Made by a program: the position numbers and the translations under genes
From: Acidovorax facilis
Lineage (GTDB): Bacteria > Pseudomonadota > Gammaproteobacteria > Burkholderiales > Burkholderiaceae_C
NCBI RefSeq assembly: GCF_023913775.1
Contig: NZ_JAMXAX010000055.1
Coordinates: 1 to 35,405 of the forward strand
DNA: 35,405 nucleotides
Direction of reading: 5' to 3'
Notes under the pieces: model-generated
Database searches by the model: none
What the model was told of the DNA's origin: nothing
The model's input: the letters and a program-made list of their open reading frames with translations, nothing else
Shown here: piece after piece, positions 7,753 to 14,904 of the stretch
How positions within the stretch are numbered: the stretch's first letter is position 1
How the letters are laid out: each line of letters begins with the position of its first letter

Positions 7753-7766
7753 GGGGCAGGTGCCCC
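7753..7766. promoter_or_regulatory. Inverted repeat in the promoter of the His-rich operon
   Basis: GGGGCA-GG-TGCCCC is a perfect 6-base inverted repeat that ends two bases before the likely -10 box. A regulator bound here would cover the -35/-10 spacer, as metal-responsive repressors or MerR-type activators often do. The regulator is unknown. Confidence 0.45.
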
Positions 7767-7767
7767 A

Positions 7768-7773
7768 TACAAT
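7768..7773 (+). promoter_or_regulatory. Candidate -10 box; possible leaderless transcript
   Basis: TACAAT stands seven bases before the GTG start codon at 7780, so a transcript starting at the usual distance would begin at or next to the start codon. No convincing -35 box is present. There is no Shine-Dalgarno before the GTG, which fits a leaderless message. Confidence 0.4.
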
Positions 7774-7779
7774 CTTTCC

Positions 7780-8142
7780 GTGACCAGCAAGCGCCGAGCC
7801 CTTTTCCTGCTGATTGCCATGGTCTGGCAGGCGCTGGCGTGGCTGTCGCCTGTACACGTTGACCACCAGAAGGAGGTCATCGCTCACATGGTGGTGCATG
7901 CGCAGGAGGTGGGGCACCACCACCATGCCGACCAGACCCTGCACCTGGAAGCTGATGGCAGCGAGCCGCCCCATCAGCATGCGCACCAGGCGGTGCAATT
8001 GCCTGGTTTGCTGCCGGCAATGGCTCTTGTTGCCAGCGATCCCGTCCCCTCAGTGTTGGTGCCCCACGCGGTTCCGGGGCACGCATCGGTCTTTTTAGAC
8101 AGCCCCTTGCGTCCTCCGCAGCGCAGCACTTTTTGGGCCTGA
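7780..8142 (+). CDS. Small exported histidine-rich protein (CzcI-like)
   Basis: The product has 120 residues. A basic start and a hydrophobic segment (residues 7-23, ALFLLIAMVWQALAWL) look like a signal peptide or anchor. The mature part is rich in histidine (HVDHQ, VGHHHHADQTLH, PPHQHAHQ), which suggests binding of Zn, Ni, Co or Cu in the periplasm. The end (DSPLRPPQRSTFWA) resembles the tails of small CzcI-like or DUF2946-like metal-resistance proteins; this is a pattern judgement only. The GTG start at 7780 keeps the full basic and hydrophobic leader; an ATG at 7819 would remove the basic part. It is the first gene of a plus-strand group of four metal-related genes. Confidence 0.65.
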   Translation: MTSKRRALFLLIAMVWQALAWLSPVHVDHQKEVIAHMVVHAQEVGHHHHADQTLHLEADGSEPPHQHAHQAVQLPGLLPAMALVASDPVPSVLVPHAVPGHASVFLDSPLRPPQRSTFWA

Positions 8143-8240
8143 CGGGCCTGCGCGGCGGTTGCCGAGGACCGTCGCTGTGCTGGTGTTCCTCCAGCGATCC
8201 CTGCCTTTTTGTTTCCTTGCTTTTTCTTTCCTGCTTGCTG

Positions 8241-8272
8241 GCTACGCCAGAGGCGGCGTAGCGGCGCTCTGG
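8241..8272. other. Two overlapping, mutually exclusive stem-loops
   Basis: GCTACGCC (8241-8248) can pair with GGCGTAGC (8255-8262), while CCAGAG (8247-8252) can pair with CTCTGG (8267-8272). The two stems share bases and cannot both form. They lie in the 210-base leader between the His-rich gene and the HupE/UreJ-like gene. No other feature was seen in this gap. Confidence 0.35.
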
Positions 8273-8352
8273 ATGCAGTTCCGAAGGAGCTGGTCTGCCA
8301 CTGCGTCGCACCACGCAAGCTTGTCTTCACCCGCACACAGGGCTCTTGAACC

Positions 8353-9141
8353 ATGACCCGAATGATTTCCCATCGCCTGGTGGCATTGCTGCTGGGTTTT
8401 GTCCCGCTGCTGGGCTTTGCGCACGGTATTTCCGAGGAGGACCGCCAGCGCATGCTCGATGGCGGCTACCTGCAGTACGTCGGCCTGGGCGCCAGCCACA
8501 TGCTGACGGGCTACGACCACCTGCTGTTTCTGTTGGGGGTGGTATTTTTCCTGACCACGTTCAAGGAGGTGGCCAAGTTCGTGACGGTCTTCACCGTGGG
8601 CCACTGCATCACACTGGTGTTTGCCACGTACTTCCAGATCACCTGGAACTACTACCTGGTCGATGCCATCATTGCTGCAAGCGTGATCTACAAGGGTTTT
8701 GACAACAACGGCGGATTTCAGCGGGTGTTTGACATGCAGTCGCCGAACCTTTTGGGCGCTGTGTTCATTTTCGGATTGATGCATGGCTTTGGCCTGTCCA
8801 CCCGGTTGCAGCAGTTGCCGCTGGGTGACGATCCGACCGCAATGCTGGGGCGCATCCTGAGCTTCAATGTGGGGGTGGAACTGGGCCAGGTCGCGGCGCT
8901 GGCTGTGATGGTGGCACTGCTGGCCGCCTGGCGGCATAGGCCCTCCTTCAAGCGCTTTAGCCATGCTGCCAATCTGGCGCTGATCTATGCCGGTGTCTAT
9001 CTGCTGTTCACGCAGCTGCACGGCTACCAACACGACACGGCGCCGGACAGTTTTCGCTTTCCCACCCAAGAACACCGCCATGTCCATGAGGACATGAATA
9101 TCGAAAACACCCAGGATGACAGCCGAAACACCCTTCGGTGA
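8353..9141 (+). CDS. HupE/UreJ-family (HupE_UreJ_2) membrane protein
   Basis: The product has 262 residues. An N-terminal signal or anchor ends near FAHG. About six further membrane segments follow, with the conserved motifs GASHMLTGYDHLLFL (about residues 45-59), FTVGHCITLVFA, GLMHGFGLSTRLQ and FNVGVELGQ. The repeated His/Asp motifs in the membrane are those of the HupE/UreJ nickel permease superfamily; this branch (HupE_UreJ_2) is not proven to carry a particular metal. The tail after the last segment is His-rich (HGYQHD, QEHRHVHED). The Shine-Dalgarno is weak. Together with the His-rich genes around it, it probably moves or senses a divalent metal at the inner membrane. Confidence 0.85.
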   Translation: MTRMISHRLVALLLGFVPLLGFAHGISEEDRQRMLDGGYLQYVGLGASHMLTGYDHLLFLLGVVFFLTTFKEVAKFVTVFTVGHCITLVFATYFQITWNYYLVDAIIAASVIYKGFDNNGGFQRVFDMQSPNLLGAVFIFGLMHGFGLSTRLQQLPLGDDPTAMLGRILSFNVGVELGQVAALAVMVALLAAWRHRPSFKRFSHAANLALIYAGVYLLFTQLHGYQHDTAPDSFRFPTQEHRHVHEDMNIENTQDDSRNTLR

Positions 9142-9202
9142 ATCTGCGCCTTTTTCTTTTTTCCCGTTTAGTTTTTACCTCCAAGTCTTCAAGGACCTCA
9201 TC

Positions 9203-9553
9203 ATGAAAAAGTCTCTCATCGCCACCATCGTCTTGTCTGCTGCTGCCTGGGCGCCTGCCGCCTACGCTGACAAGGGCAGCAGTTGCCACTTCCACGGGGC
9301 CAAGGCTGCGGCCGAGTCCGTGGTGAGGGGTTGCGCCGACCAGCGCAAACAGGCGCTGGTCACGGCGGGCAAGCTGGACGCCTCGTGGTCTGCGGTCAAG
9401 CCCGAGAGTGTGGAAGCCGTCGAGGGAAAAAAGGGCAAGGAGTGGAAGTTGACCTTCAAGAACCCGGCGGTGGTGGACCCCAGCAAACAGACGCTGTACA
9501 TGTTCTACAGCCTGCCGGGAAATTTCATTGCCGCAAATTTCACGGGCCAATAA
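9203..9553 (+). CDS. DUF6488 periplasmic protein
   Basis: The product has 116 residues. A signal peptide (MKKSLIATIV..., cleavage after AYA near residue 22) is followed by a small domain with CHFH, a second cysteine in VRGCADQ, then KLDASWSAVKPESVE and an end with EWKLTFKNPAVVDPSKQTLY, the pattern I know as DUF6488. The function is unknown. The Cys/His pair (CHFH) near the new N-terminus could bind metal. AAGGA precedes the ATG. It starts 61 bases after the HupE/UreJ-like gene and ends three bases before the transporter gene, so it belongs to the same operon and may be a periplasmic metal carrier. That role is inference. Confidence 0.75.
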   Translation: MKKSLIATIVLSAAAWAPAAYADKGSSCHFHGAKAAAESVVRGCADQRKQALVTAGKLDASWSAVKPESVEAVEGKKGKEWKLTFKNPAVVDPSKQTLYMFYSLPGNFIAANFTGQ

Positions 9554-9556
9554 GCC

Positions 9557-10609
9557 ATGTGGCGCGGTCTGGCGTCCCCTGCGCAGCGGGGCGGATTGCT
9601 TGCGTTGCTGGCTGCTGCCCTGTTCGGCCTGAGCACGCCACTGGTGCAGGGCTTTGGTGCTGGCGTGGGGCCGTTCACCACGGCAGCGCTGCTCTATGGT
9701 GGCGCTGCACTGGTGGCTGCGGTGATGCGCCAACCTGCCACGCGCGAGGCCCAGCTGCGCCGTGGAGACCTGCCGCGCCTGGTGGCCATGGCCAGCATGG
9801 GCGCTGCGGTGGGGCCGGTAGCGCTGGCGTGGGGCCTGCAGCGCACCAGCGGGTCCAGCGCGTCACTGATGCTGACGCTGGAGGCTGTGTTCACGGCCCT
9901 GCTGGCATGGCGCTGGTACGGTGAAACGCTGGACAGGCGCGTCATCGTTGCCGTGGCGCTCTTGCTGGTAGGCGGCGTCGTGCTGGTGCTGGAACAAGGT
10001 CTGGTCGGCCAGGTTCAACTGCTCGGGCTGTTGGCCGTGACCGTGGCCACCGTGGCATGGGGTGTCGACAACACCCTGTCGAAGGGGGTTGCGGACCGCG
10101 ATCCTGGCCAGGTGGTCCTGGTCAAGGCGGTGCTGGGCACGCTCGCGACAGTGCTGATGGGATGGCTATGGAACGAGCCGGTGCCGGGTCTGGGTCCGGC
10201 GCTGGCCTTGTTGGCCGTGGGTGCCACGGGCTACGGCCTGAGCTTGCGCTTTTACCTGCTTGCGCAACGGGCGTTCGGGGCGGCTCGCACAGGTTCTGTC
10301 TTCGCTTTCGCTCCGTTCATTGGTGCCTTGGGTGCTTTCGCGCTCGGCGACCGCTCTGGATCGTGGTTGATGGGGGTGGGCGGTCTGTTGATGGTCTGTG
10401 GTGTGGTGCTGCATCTAGCGGAGCGGCACGAACATGCGCATGTGCATGAGGCCCTGGAGCACGAGCATGCACACACCCATGACGACGGTCACCACACGCA
10501 CACCCATGACGTGATGCCCTCTGGCTCGCACAGCCATTGGCACCATCACGCTCCAGTAGAGCACACCCATCCCCACGTGCCCGATGCGCACCATGGGCAT
10601 TCGCACTGA
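9557..10609 (+). CDS. DMT/EamA-family transporter with His-rich tail
   Basis: The product has 350 residues. Ten hydrophobic segments in two EamA repeats fill residues 12-288, as in inner-membrane drug/metabolite exporters. Conserved pieces are GLSTPL in helix 1, [18 protein letters not shown] at the end of the first repeat and [13 protein letters not shown] in the second. The last 60 residues are a cytoplasmic tail with more than twenty histidines in HxH pairs ([34 protein letters not shown]). Such a tail is unusual for the DMT family and resembles the His loops of CDF and NreB-type metal exporters, so the substrate is likely a divalent metal. It starts three bases after the DUF6488 gene. Confidence 0.85.
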   Translation: MWRGLASPAQRGGLLALLAAALFGLSTPLVQGFGAGVGPFTTAALLYGGAALVAAVMRQPATREAQLRRGDLPRLVAMASMGAAVGPVALAWGLQRTSGSSASLMLTLEAVFTALLAWRWYGETLDRRVIVAVALLLVGGVVLVLEQGLVGQVQLLGLLAVTVATVAWGVDNTLSKGVADRDPGQVVLVKAVLGTLATVLMGWLWNEPVPGLGPALALLAVGATGYGLSLRFYLLAQRAFGAARTGSVFAFAPFIGALGAFALGDRSGSWLMGVGGLLMVCGVVLHLAERHEHAHVHEALEHEHAHTHDDGHHTHTHDVMPSGSHSHWHHHAPVEHTHPHVPDAHHGHSH

Positions 10610-10668
10610 CTTCACTGAACAGGGATTCATGTTGCACTGCACGCATAATGCGCGCACGCGGCCTGGCG

Positions 10669-10699
10669 CCCCGGAAAGAGCGTGAACGCCTTTCGGGGG
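10669..10699. other. Stem-loop in coaD leader
   Basis: CCCCGGAAAG (10669-10678) pairs with CTTTCGGGGG (10690-10699) with one mismatch and an 11-base loop. No U-tract follows, so it is not a clear intrinsic terminator. It lies between the transporter gene and coaD and could be either a transcript end or a leader structure. Confidence 0.4.
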
Positions 10700-10740
10700 C
10701 CGGGCCAACGACCCTTCCGCCAGACAGGAGACAACCAGCC

Positions 10741-11241
10741 ATGGCCCAGAACGTGCTCGCCGTGTACCCCGGAACCTTTGACCCCATCACGCTGGGCCAT
10801 GAAGACGTTGTGCGCAGGGCCACCCAGTTGTTCGAACGCGTGATCGTGGCCGTGGCTGCGGGCCACCACAAGAAGACGCTGTTCACCCTGGAAGAACGCA
10901 TCGACATGGTCCGCGAGGCGGTCAAGAACTACCCGCAAGTGCAGGTCGAAGCCTTCTCGGGCCTGCTGCGCGATTTTGTCGTGGAGCGTGGCGGCAAGGC
11001 CATGGTGCGTGGCCTGCGCGCCGTGACCGACTTTGACTACGAGTTCCAGCTGGCGGGCATGAACCGCAGCCTGATGCCGCAGGTGGAAACCGTGTTCCTC
11101 ACCCCCAGCGACAAGTACCAGTTCATCAGCAGCACCTTTGTGCGCGAGATTGCCGTGCTGGGCGGCGAGGTGACCAAGTTTGTGTCGCCCTCGGTGGAGC
11201 AGCGGCTGGCCGAGAAGGTGCGCACGCTCACGCCGCCCTGA
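10741..11241 (+). CDS. coaD: Phosphopantetheine adenylyltransferase
   Basis: The product has 166 residues, the usual length. It transfers AMP from ATP to 4'-phosphopantetheine to give dephospho-CoA, the fourth step of coenzyme A synthesis in the cytoplasm. The nucleotidyltransferase signature [12 protein letters not shown] (residues 9-20, with the T-x-G-H motif at 17-20) opens the protein. FSGLLRDFV, the basic [14 protein letters not shown] and ISSTFVRE near 128-135 are all as in other CoaD proteins. A Shine-Dalgarno (GGAGA) precedes the ATG. It stands alone, between the metal transporter and a convergent LysR regulator. The call is very secure. Confidence 0.97.
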   Translation: MAQNVLAVYPGTFDPITLGHEDVVRRATQLFERVIVAVAAGHHKKTLFTLEERIDMVREAVKNYPQVQVEAFSGLLRDFVVERGGKAMVRGLRAVTDFDYEFQLAGMNRSLMPQVETVFLTPSDKYQFISSTFVREIAVLGGEVTKFVSPSVEQRLAEKVRTLTPP

Positions 11242-11245
11242 TTTT

Positions 11246-11312
11246 TGGAAAAAACAGCCTCTGGCGCTTATCTGGTAAGCGTGAAAAGCTATATAAATAG
11301 TAGCAAACTCTC
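11246..11312. repeat. Palindromic dispersed repeat, family 1, copy C
   Basis: CCTCTGGCGCTTATCTGGTAAGCG followed by AGCTAT and AT-rich sequence matches copy A with two changes in the core. It fills the gap between the convergent coaD and LysR genes, where no clear terminator was found. Confidence 0.65.
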
Positions 11313-11326
11313 TGTGGCGGCAGTGG

Positions 11327-12265
11327 TCACGCCACGGCCTCCAAGCGGCGCGCCACCTCCGCCGCCTCTGCCCGCAGGGCCTCCAGCATGGGCGCCACCT
11401 CGGGCAGCGGTGGGCGGTACAGCGGCAGTACGGTCGCCACGCTGAACGGGATCGACAACGCGAGCCGCCGCACCACCAGCCGACCATTGGCTGCGGCGGT
11501 CAGGGCCGTCAGCGGGTTGACGATGGCCAGCCCCAGGCCGTGCTCCACCATCGCGCACACGGCGGCCGCGCTGTGGGTTTCCATGCGCAGCGTGCGTGGC
11601 ACGGCGGCTTCGGCAAAGCGCGCGTCAATGATGCGGCGATAGGGGTCGTCGGCCGACAGGCTCACAAAGGGCTGGTCGGCAAAGTCCGCCAGCTGCAGCA
11701 CGGGTTGGCGGGCCAGGGCGTGGCTTGCGGGCAGCACGGCCACTTCGTCCAGGGTGAGCAGCACCTCGGCGCGGGTGCCGGGCGGGGCGGCGGTTTGCTC
11801 GCACAGGCCCAGGTCAAAACGCTGGGCACTCATCCATTCTTCGAGCAGCGGCGAATCCTGCGGCGTGACCGACAGGCGCGCGTGGGGCTGCCCCTGCATC
11901 AGCCGCGCCGCCGCGCCGGGCAGCAGCGCGTGCGCCAGCGCGGGCAGGCACAGTACTGCCAGTTGCACGGCGTCGGGCCGGCCCAGCGCCACGGCGCGGT
12001 CCACCACGCGCTCCAGCCCCTGCCACGAGCGCTGTACCTCGTCCCACAGCGCCAGCGCCCGCGCGTTGGCGCGCAGGCGGCCCTGTATGCGCTCGAACAG
12101 CGCATAGCCCAATAACGATTCAAGCCGGGCCAGCTCGCGGCTCACCGTGGGCTGCGAGCTGTGCAGCAGGTCGGCGGCGCCGGTGGCGCTGCCAGCGGTC
12201 ATCACGGCGCGGAACACCTCGATGTGCCGGTGGGTGATGCGGTGGGCCAGTGCGGGGTCGGTCAT
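11327..12265 (-). CDS. LysR-family regulator, divergent from lysA
   Basis: The product has 312 residues. The N-terminal winged helix-turn-helix covers about residues 10-70 (HIEVFRAVMTAGSATGAADLL, HSSQPTVSRELARLE, LLGYALFER). An effector-binding domain with two lobes follows (about 90-300: LAVLCLPALAHALLP, FDLGLCEQ, VCAMVEHGLGLAIVNP). It faces lysA across 200 bases, the same layout as E. coli lysR-lysA, where LysR activates lysA when diaminopimelate is present. The same role is likely here but is inferred from position. The in-frame TTG at 12271 is rejected in favour of the ATG at 12265. Confidence 0.9.
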   Translation of the reverse strand: MTDPALAHRITHRHIEVFRAVMTAGSATGAADLLHSSQPTVSRELARLESLLGYALFERIQGRLRANARALALWDEVQRSWQGLERVVDRAVALGRPDAVQLAVLCLPALAHALLPGAAARLMQGQPHARLSVTPQDSPLLEEWMSAQRFDLGLCEQTAAPPGTRAEVLLTLDEVAVLPASHALARQPVLQLADFADQPFVSLSADDPYRRIIDARFAEAAVPRTLRMETHSAAAVCAMVEHGLGLAIVNPLTALTAAANGRLVVRRLALSIPFSVATVLPLYRPPLPEVAPMLEALRAEAAEVARRLEAVA

Positions 12266-12278
12266 GGGCAAAGCATAT

Positions 12279-12291
12279 CTATATTGAATAG
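12279..12291. promoter_or_regulatory. Possible LysR-type box between lysR-like gene and lysA
   Basis: CTATATTGAATAG has CTAT/ATAG arms around an AT-rich centre with a T-N11-A layout, 13 bases upstream of the regulator's start. LysR-type proteins usually bind such a site near their own promoter. The evidence is the motif alone. Confidence 0.3.
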
Positions 12292-12359
12292 AGGGTGTAA
12301 ATCAAAGAATTCGACCAAATACCTTGGAAAGGGCATCATCCGCGCTTCCATTCAGTCAT

Positions 12360-12436
12360 GACTTACGCAAAACAGGGTTCAGGCAAGCGGTTCACCCCAG
12401 GGCGAGGCGGTTGTTGCATCCCGATTTGCGTAAGTC
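12360..12436. repeat. 77-base element with 12-base terminal inverted repeats
   Basis: GACTTACGCAAA (12360-12371) is matched exactly by TTTGCGTAAGTC (12425-12436); the match continues imperfectly to 15 of 17 bases. The 53 bases between carry no gene. It sits in the lysA leader, ending 29 bases before the start codon. The terminal repeat resembles IS ends, so a MITE-like remnant is likely; a long-stem leader structure is the alternative. No clear target-site duplication is visible. Confidence 0.7.
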
Positions 12437-12465
12437 CTATCAGTCTTTGTGCCTTCGGAGTCCCC

Positions 12466-13710
12466 ATGTCCAACCCCTTCTCGCCCGCCCAGCTGTGGTC
12501 CCTGGCCGACCAGTTCGGCACCCCCTTGTGGGTGTATGACGCGGCCACCATCCGCCAGCGCATTGCGCAGGTGTCCAATTTCGAGACCATCCGGTTCGCG
12601 CAGAAGGCCTGCTCCAACATCCACATCCTGAAGCTCATGCGCGAGCAGGGCGTGAAGGTGGATGCGGTCTCGCGCGGCGAGATCCTGCGTGCGCTGGCGG
12701 CCGGCTACACGGCCGGCGGAGAGCCGTCGGAGATCGTCTTTACCGCCGACCTGTTCGACGCCGCCACGCTCGACTGCGTGGTGGAACACGGCGTGCCCGT
12801 CAACGCTGGCTCGATCGACATGCTGCACCAGCTGGGCGCGCGTTCGCCGGGCCATGCGGTGTGGCTGCGCATCAACCCCGGCTTTGGCCATGGCCACAGC
12901 AACAAGACCAACACGGGTGGCGAGCACAGCAAGCACGGCATCTGGCACACCGACCTGCCTGCGGCGCTGGCGGCGATCCAGCAGCACGGTCTGAAGCTGG
13001 TGGGCCTGCACATGCACATCGGCTCGGGCGTGGACTACAGCCACTTGCAGGAGGTGTGTGGTGCGATGGTCAACCTGGTGCGCACGGCGCATGCGGCCGG
13101 GCATGACCTGCACGCCATCTCGGCCGGTGGCGGCCTGTCCATCCCCTACCGCAGTGGCGACCCGGTGGTCGATACGCAGCATTACCACGGCCTGTGGGAC
13201 GCCGCGCGCCAGCAGGCCGAAGCCATCGTGGGCCACAAGCTCGGGCTGGAGATTGAGCCCGGCCGCTATCTGGTGGCTGAATCCGGCGTGCTGCTGGGCC
13301 AGGTGCGCGCCACCAAGAACGCGGGCAACAACCACTTCGTGCTGGTCGATACCGGCTTCAACGAACTCATGCGCCCATCGATGTACGGCAGCTACCACGC
13401 CATGAGCGTGCTGCGCCGCGATGGCTCCACGGCGGCAGAGCAACCCACGGTGGTGGCAGGCCCGTTGTGCGAATCGGGCGACGTGTTCACCCAGGGCGAC
13501 GGCGGCGTGGTGCTGCCACGGGACCTGCCCGCCGCCCAGGTGGGCGATCTGCTGGTGATCCACGACACCGGGGCCTATGGCGCATCGATGTCCTCCAACT
13601 ACAACACGCGTCCACTGATTGCCGAGGTGCTCGTTGACGGTGGCAAGGCGCGCCTGATCCGCCGCCGTCAGACGGTGGACGAACTGCTGGCGCTGGAACT
13701 AGGGTTTTGA
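12466..13710 (+). CDS. lysA: Diaminopimelate decarboxylase
   Basis: The product has 414 residues and removes CO2 from meso-diaminopimelate to give L-lysine, the last step of the pathway. It is a PLP enzyme of fold type III. K47 in RFAQKACSN is the PLP lysine; INPGFGHGHSNKTNTGG, HMHIGSG, the glycine-rich ISAGGGLS, EPGRYLVAE, CESGD and YGASMSSNYN are the expected cofactor and active-site motifs. It is close to the E. coli enzyme over its full length, and unlike the shorter-spaced LysA types of many other bacteria. GGAG lies six bases before the ATG at 12466; the open frame upstream is repeat sequence and is not included. The divergent LysR regulator probably controls it. Confidence 0.97.
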   Translation: MSNPFSPAQLWSLADQFGTPLWVYDAATIRQRIAQVSNFETIRFAQKACSNIHILKLMREQGVKVDAVSRGEILRALAAGYTAGGEPSEIVFTADLFDAATLDCVVEHGVPVNAGSIDMLHQLGARSPGHAVWLRINPGFGHGHSNKTNTGGEHSKHGIWHTDLPAALAAIQQHGLKLVGLHMHIGSGVDYSHLQEVCGAMVNLVRTAHAAGHDLHAISAGGGLSIPYRSGDPVVDTQHYHGLWDAARQQAEAIVGHKLGLEIEPGRYLVAESGVLLGQVRATKNAGNNHFVLVDTGFNELMRPSMYGSYHAMSVLRRDGSTAAEQPTVVAGPLCESGDVFTQGDGGVVLPRDLPAAQVGDLLVIHDTGAYGASMSSNYNTRPLIAEVLVDGGKARLIRRRQTVDELLALELGF

Positions 13711-13715
13711 TCGTG

Positions 13716-13760
13716 CTGTGGGGCGGGTGCCGCTCCCACAGCCGGTAGGCGCGCGCCTAC
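13716..13760. other. Stem-loop and perfect palindrome after lysA
   Basis: CTGTGGG (13716-13722) pairs with CCCACAG (13735-13741), and directly beyond it GTAGGCGCGCGCCTAC (13745-13760) is a perfect 16-base palindrome. There is no U-tract. The pair may end the lysA transcript in a factor-dependent way or may be another dispersed repeat. Confidence 0.5.
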
Positions 13761-13851
13761 GGCCACGCGCCGTGCTGGCGCACACGGGCGGGAAAAGGAG
13801 GGCCATACAGTGAAATCACTTATCCCCTTCAACCCTTTTCAGGAGATCACT

Positions 13852-13926
13852 ATGCCCATCATTGCCTGGCTGCTCGGCGTCCCACTGTCCGTTGTTCTGT
13901 TGCTCATGCTGTTCGGCGTGTTCTGA
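13852..13926 (+). CDS. 24-residue membrane peptide
   Basis: This short gene encodes MPIIAWLLGVPL followed by SVVLLLMLFGVF and a TGA. The peptide is a single hydrophobic helix with no charged residue and would sit in the inner membrane. A good Shine-Dalgarno (AGGAG, 13841-13845) precedes the ATG by six bases, and a strong terminator follows 24 bases after the stop, so it looks like a complete one-gene transcription unit. I know similar tiny hypothetical proteins from related genomes, but no function. The strong signals around it make a real gene more likely than chance. Confidence 0.7.
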   Translation: MPIIAWLLGVPLSVVLLLMLFGVF

Positions 13927-13949
13927 TCCTGCCCCGCAAGGGGATTGTC

Positions 13950-13994
13950 AAAAAAGCCGCAGGGCGCCTATCCATGGTGCCCTGCGGCTTTTTT
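13950..13994. terminator. Strong rho-independent terminator, possibly bidirectional
   Basis: A GCCGCAGGGC...GCCCTGCGGC stem with a short loop is preceded by six A and followed by six T, so it can work on both strands. It ends the small peptide gene. The 194 bases from here to the FeeM-like gene hold no other feature I can support. Confidence 0.9.
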
Positions 13995-14188
13995 GCTGGG
14001 CATGCCTTTCGCCAAGGTCGTGCGTCCGTTCGTCCGCTTGCCATGCCAACCCGGGCTCCAGAGAATGAGAGAAGCCGCTAAGCTGGCCTTTCGCCCTATT
14101 TTCAACAGAGCGACGAGGCCCCGGCTGCCTCGCGCCACGCACGGCGCGCGGGCGGGTAGAGGCCACTTTGCCCACCCCTGGAGCCGCC

Positions 14189-14875
14189 ATGGACGCCGAA
14201 GAACAGACCATTGTCGAGCTGGCCTACCCCGGCGAGTACCTGAGCCGTCTGGGCTGTGCCGAAACCAAGACCTGCAAGATCCGTCTGTCCCGCAAGGGCC
14301 AGGGGCTGCTGGCCCGCATGTACGCCCGCAAGGGCTACAGCATGCAGGCCACCTTGTCGCACGACTGCGACTTGAGCAGCCTGGTGGTGCAGATTGATGG
14401 GCAGTCGCAGGGGGCGATTTCGGTCCGCATGGATGACGGGCACCTGGCGGCCGAGGAGCAGTATCCCGAGTTCATCGCCGAACTGCGCCAGCGCGGCGCG
14501 CGCATCTGCGAGATGGGCAAGCTTGCAATGGACCCCGGGGTGCGTTCCAAGCATGTGCTGGGTGCCATCTTCCACATTGCGTGGATCGTGGCCTTCCGCG
14601 CCCGGCGCGCCACCGACATCGTCATCGAGGTGAACCCGCGCCACGCCCCGTTCTACCGGCGCATGCTGTGTTTTGACCAGATCGGCCCCGAACGCATGTG
14701 CGAGCGTGTGGGTGCGCCCGCCGTGCTGCTGCACATCGGCGCCGACAAGGGGCGCCGCCTCATCGACCAATTTGGCGGCCAGCCCAAGCTGGCCAGCGTG
14801 GAGCGCAGCTTCTACCCCTATTTCTTCCACCCCGACGATGAAGAGGGTCTGCTGCGGCGCCTGTCGGTGAGGTAG
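14189..14875 (+). CDS. FeeM-like N-acyltransferase (GNAT fold)
   Basis: The product has 228 residues. The layout fits the FeeM / N-acyl amino acid synthase branch of the GNAT superfamily: an N-terminal part with CKIRLSRK and ARMYARKGY, a central ISVRMDDG-HLAAEEQYPEFI strand pair, the helix MGKLAMDPGVRSKHVLGAIF and the late VNPRHAPFYRRMLCF, which is typical of these enzymes. FeeM-type enzymes join a long-chain acyl group, from acyl carrier protein, to an amino acid such as tyrosine. The substrate here is unknown. The ATG at 14189 has GGAG six bases upstream; a TTG at 14168 is rejected. It converges on gpsA with 29 bases between the stops. Confidence 0.7.
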   Translation: MDAEEQTIVELAYPGEYLSRLGCAETKTCKIRLSRKGQGLLARMYARKGYSMQATLSHDCDLSSLVVQIDGQSQGAISVRMDDGHLAAEEQYPEFIAELRQRGARICEMGKLAMDPGVRSKHVLGAIFHIAWIVAFRARRATDIVIEVNPRHAPFYRRMLCFDQIGPERMCERVGAPAVLLHIGADKGRRLIDQFGGQPKLASVERSFYPYFFHPDDEEGLLRRLSVR

Positions 14876-14904
14876 CCGTCAGGTCTTGCGCGGGGCCTCT
14901 ACCG

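Noticed and set aside
12360..12436. A complete insertion sequence
   Set aside because: There is no transposase reading frame between the inverted repeats and no clear target-site duplication, so only a MITE-like remnant or leader structure can be claimed.
12437..12465. A lysine riboswitch before lysA
   Set aside because: The leader is short, largely filled by the 77-base inverted-repeat element, and does not have the conserved L-box core; a LysR-type protein already explains control.
12358..12465. An N-terminal extension of LysA by 36 codons
   Set aside because: The extension is translated repeat sequence; the ATG at 12466 has a good Shine-Dalgarno and gives the length of the E. coli enzyme.
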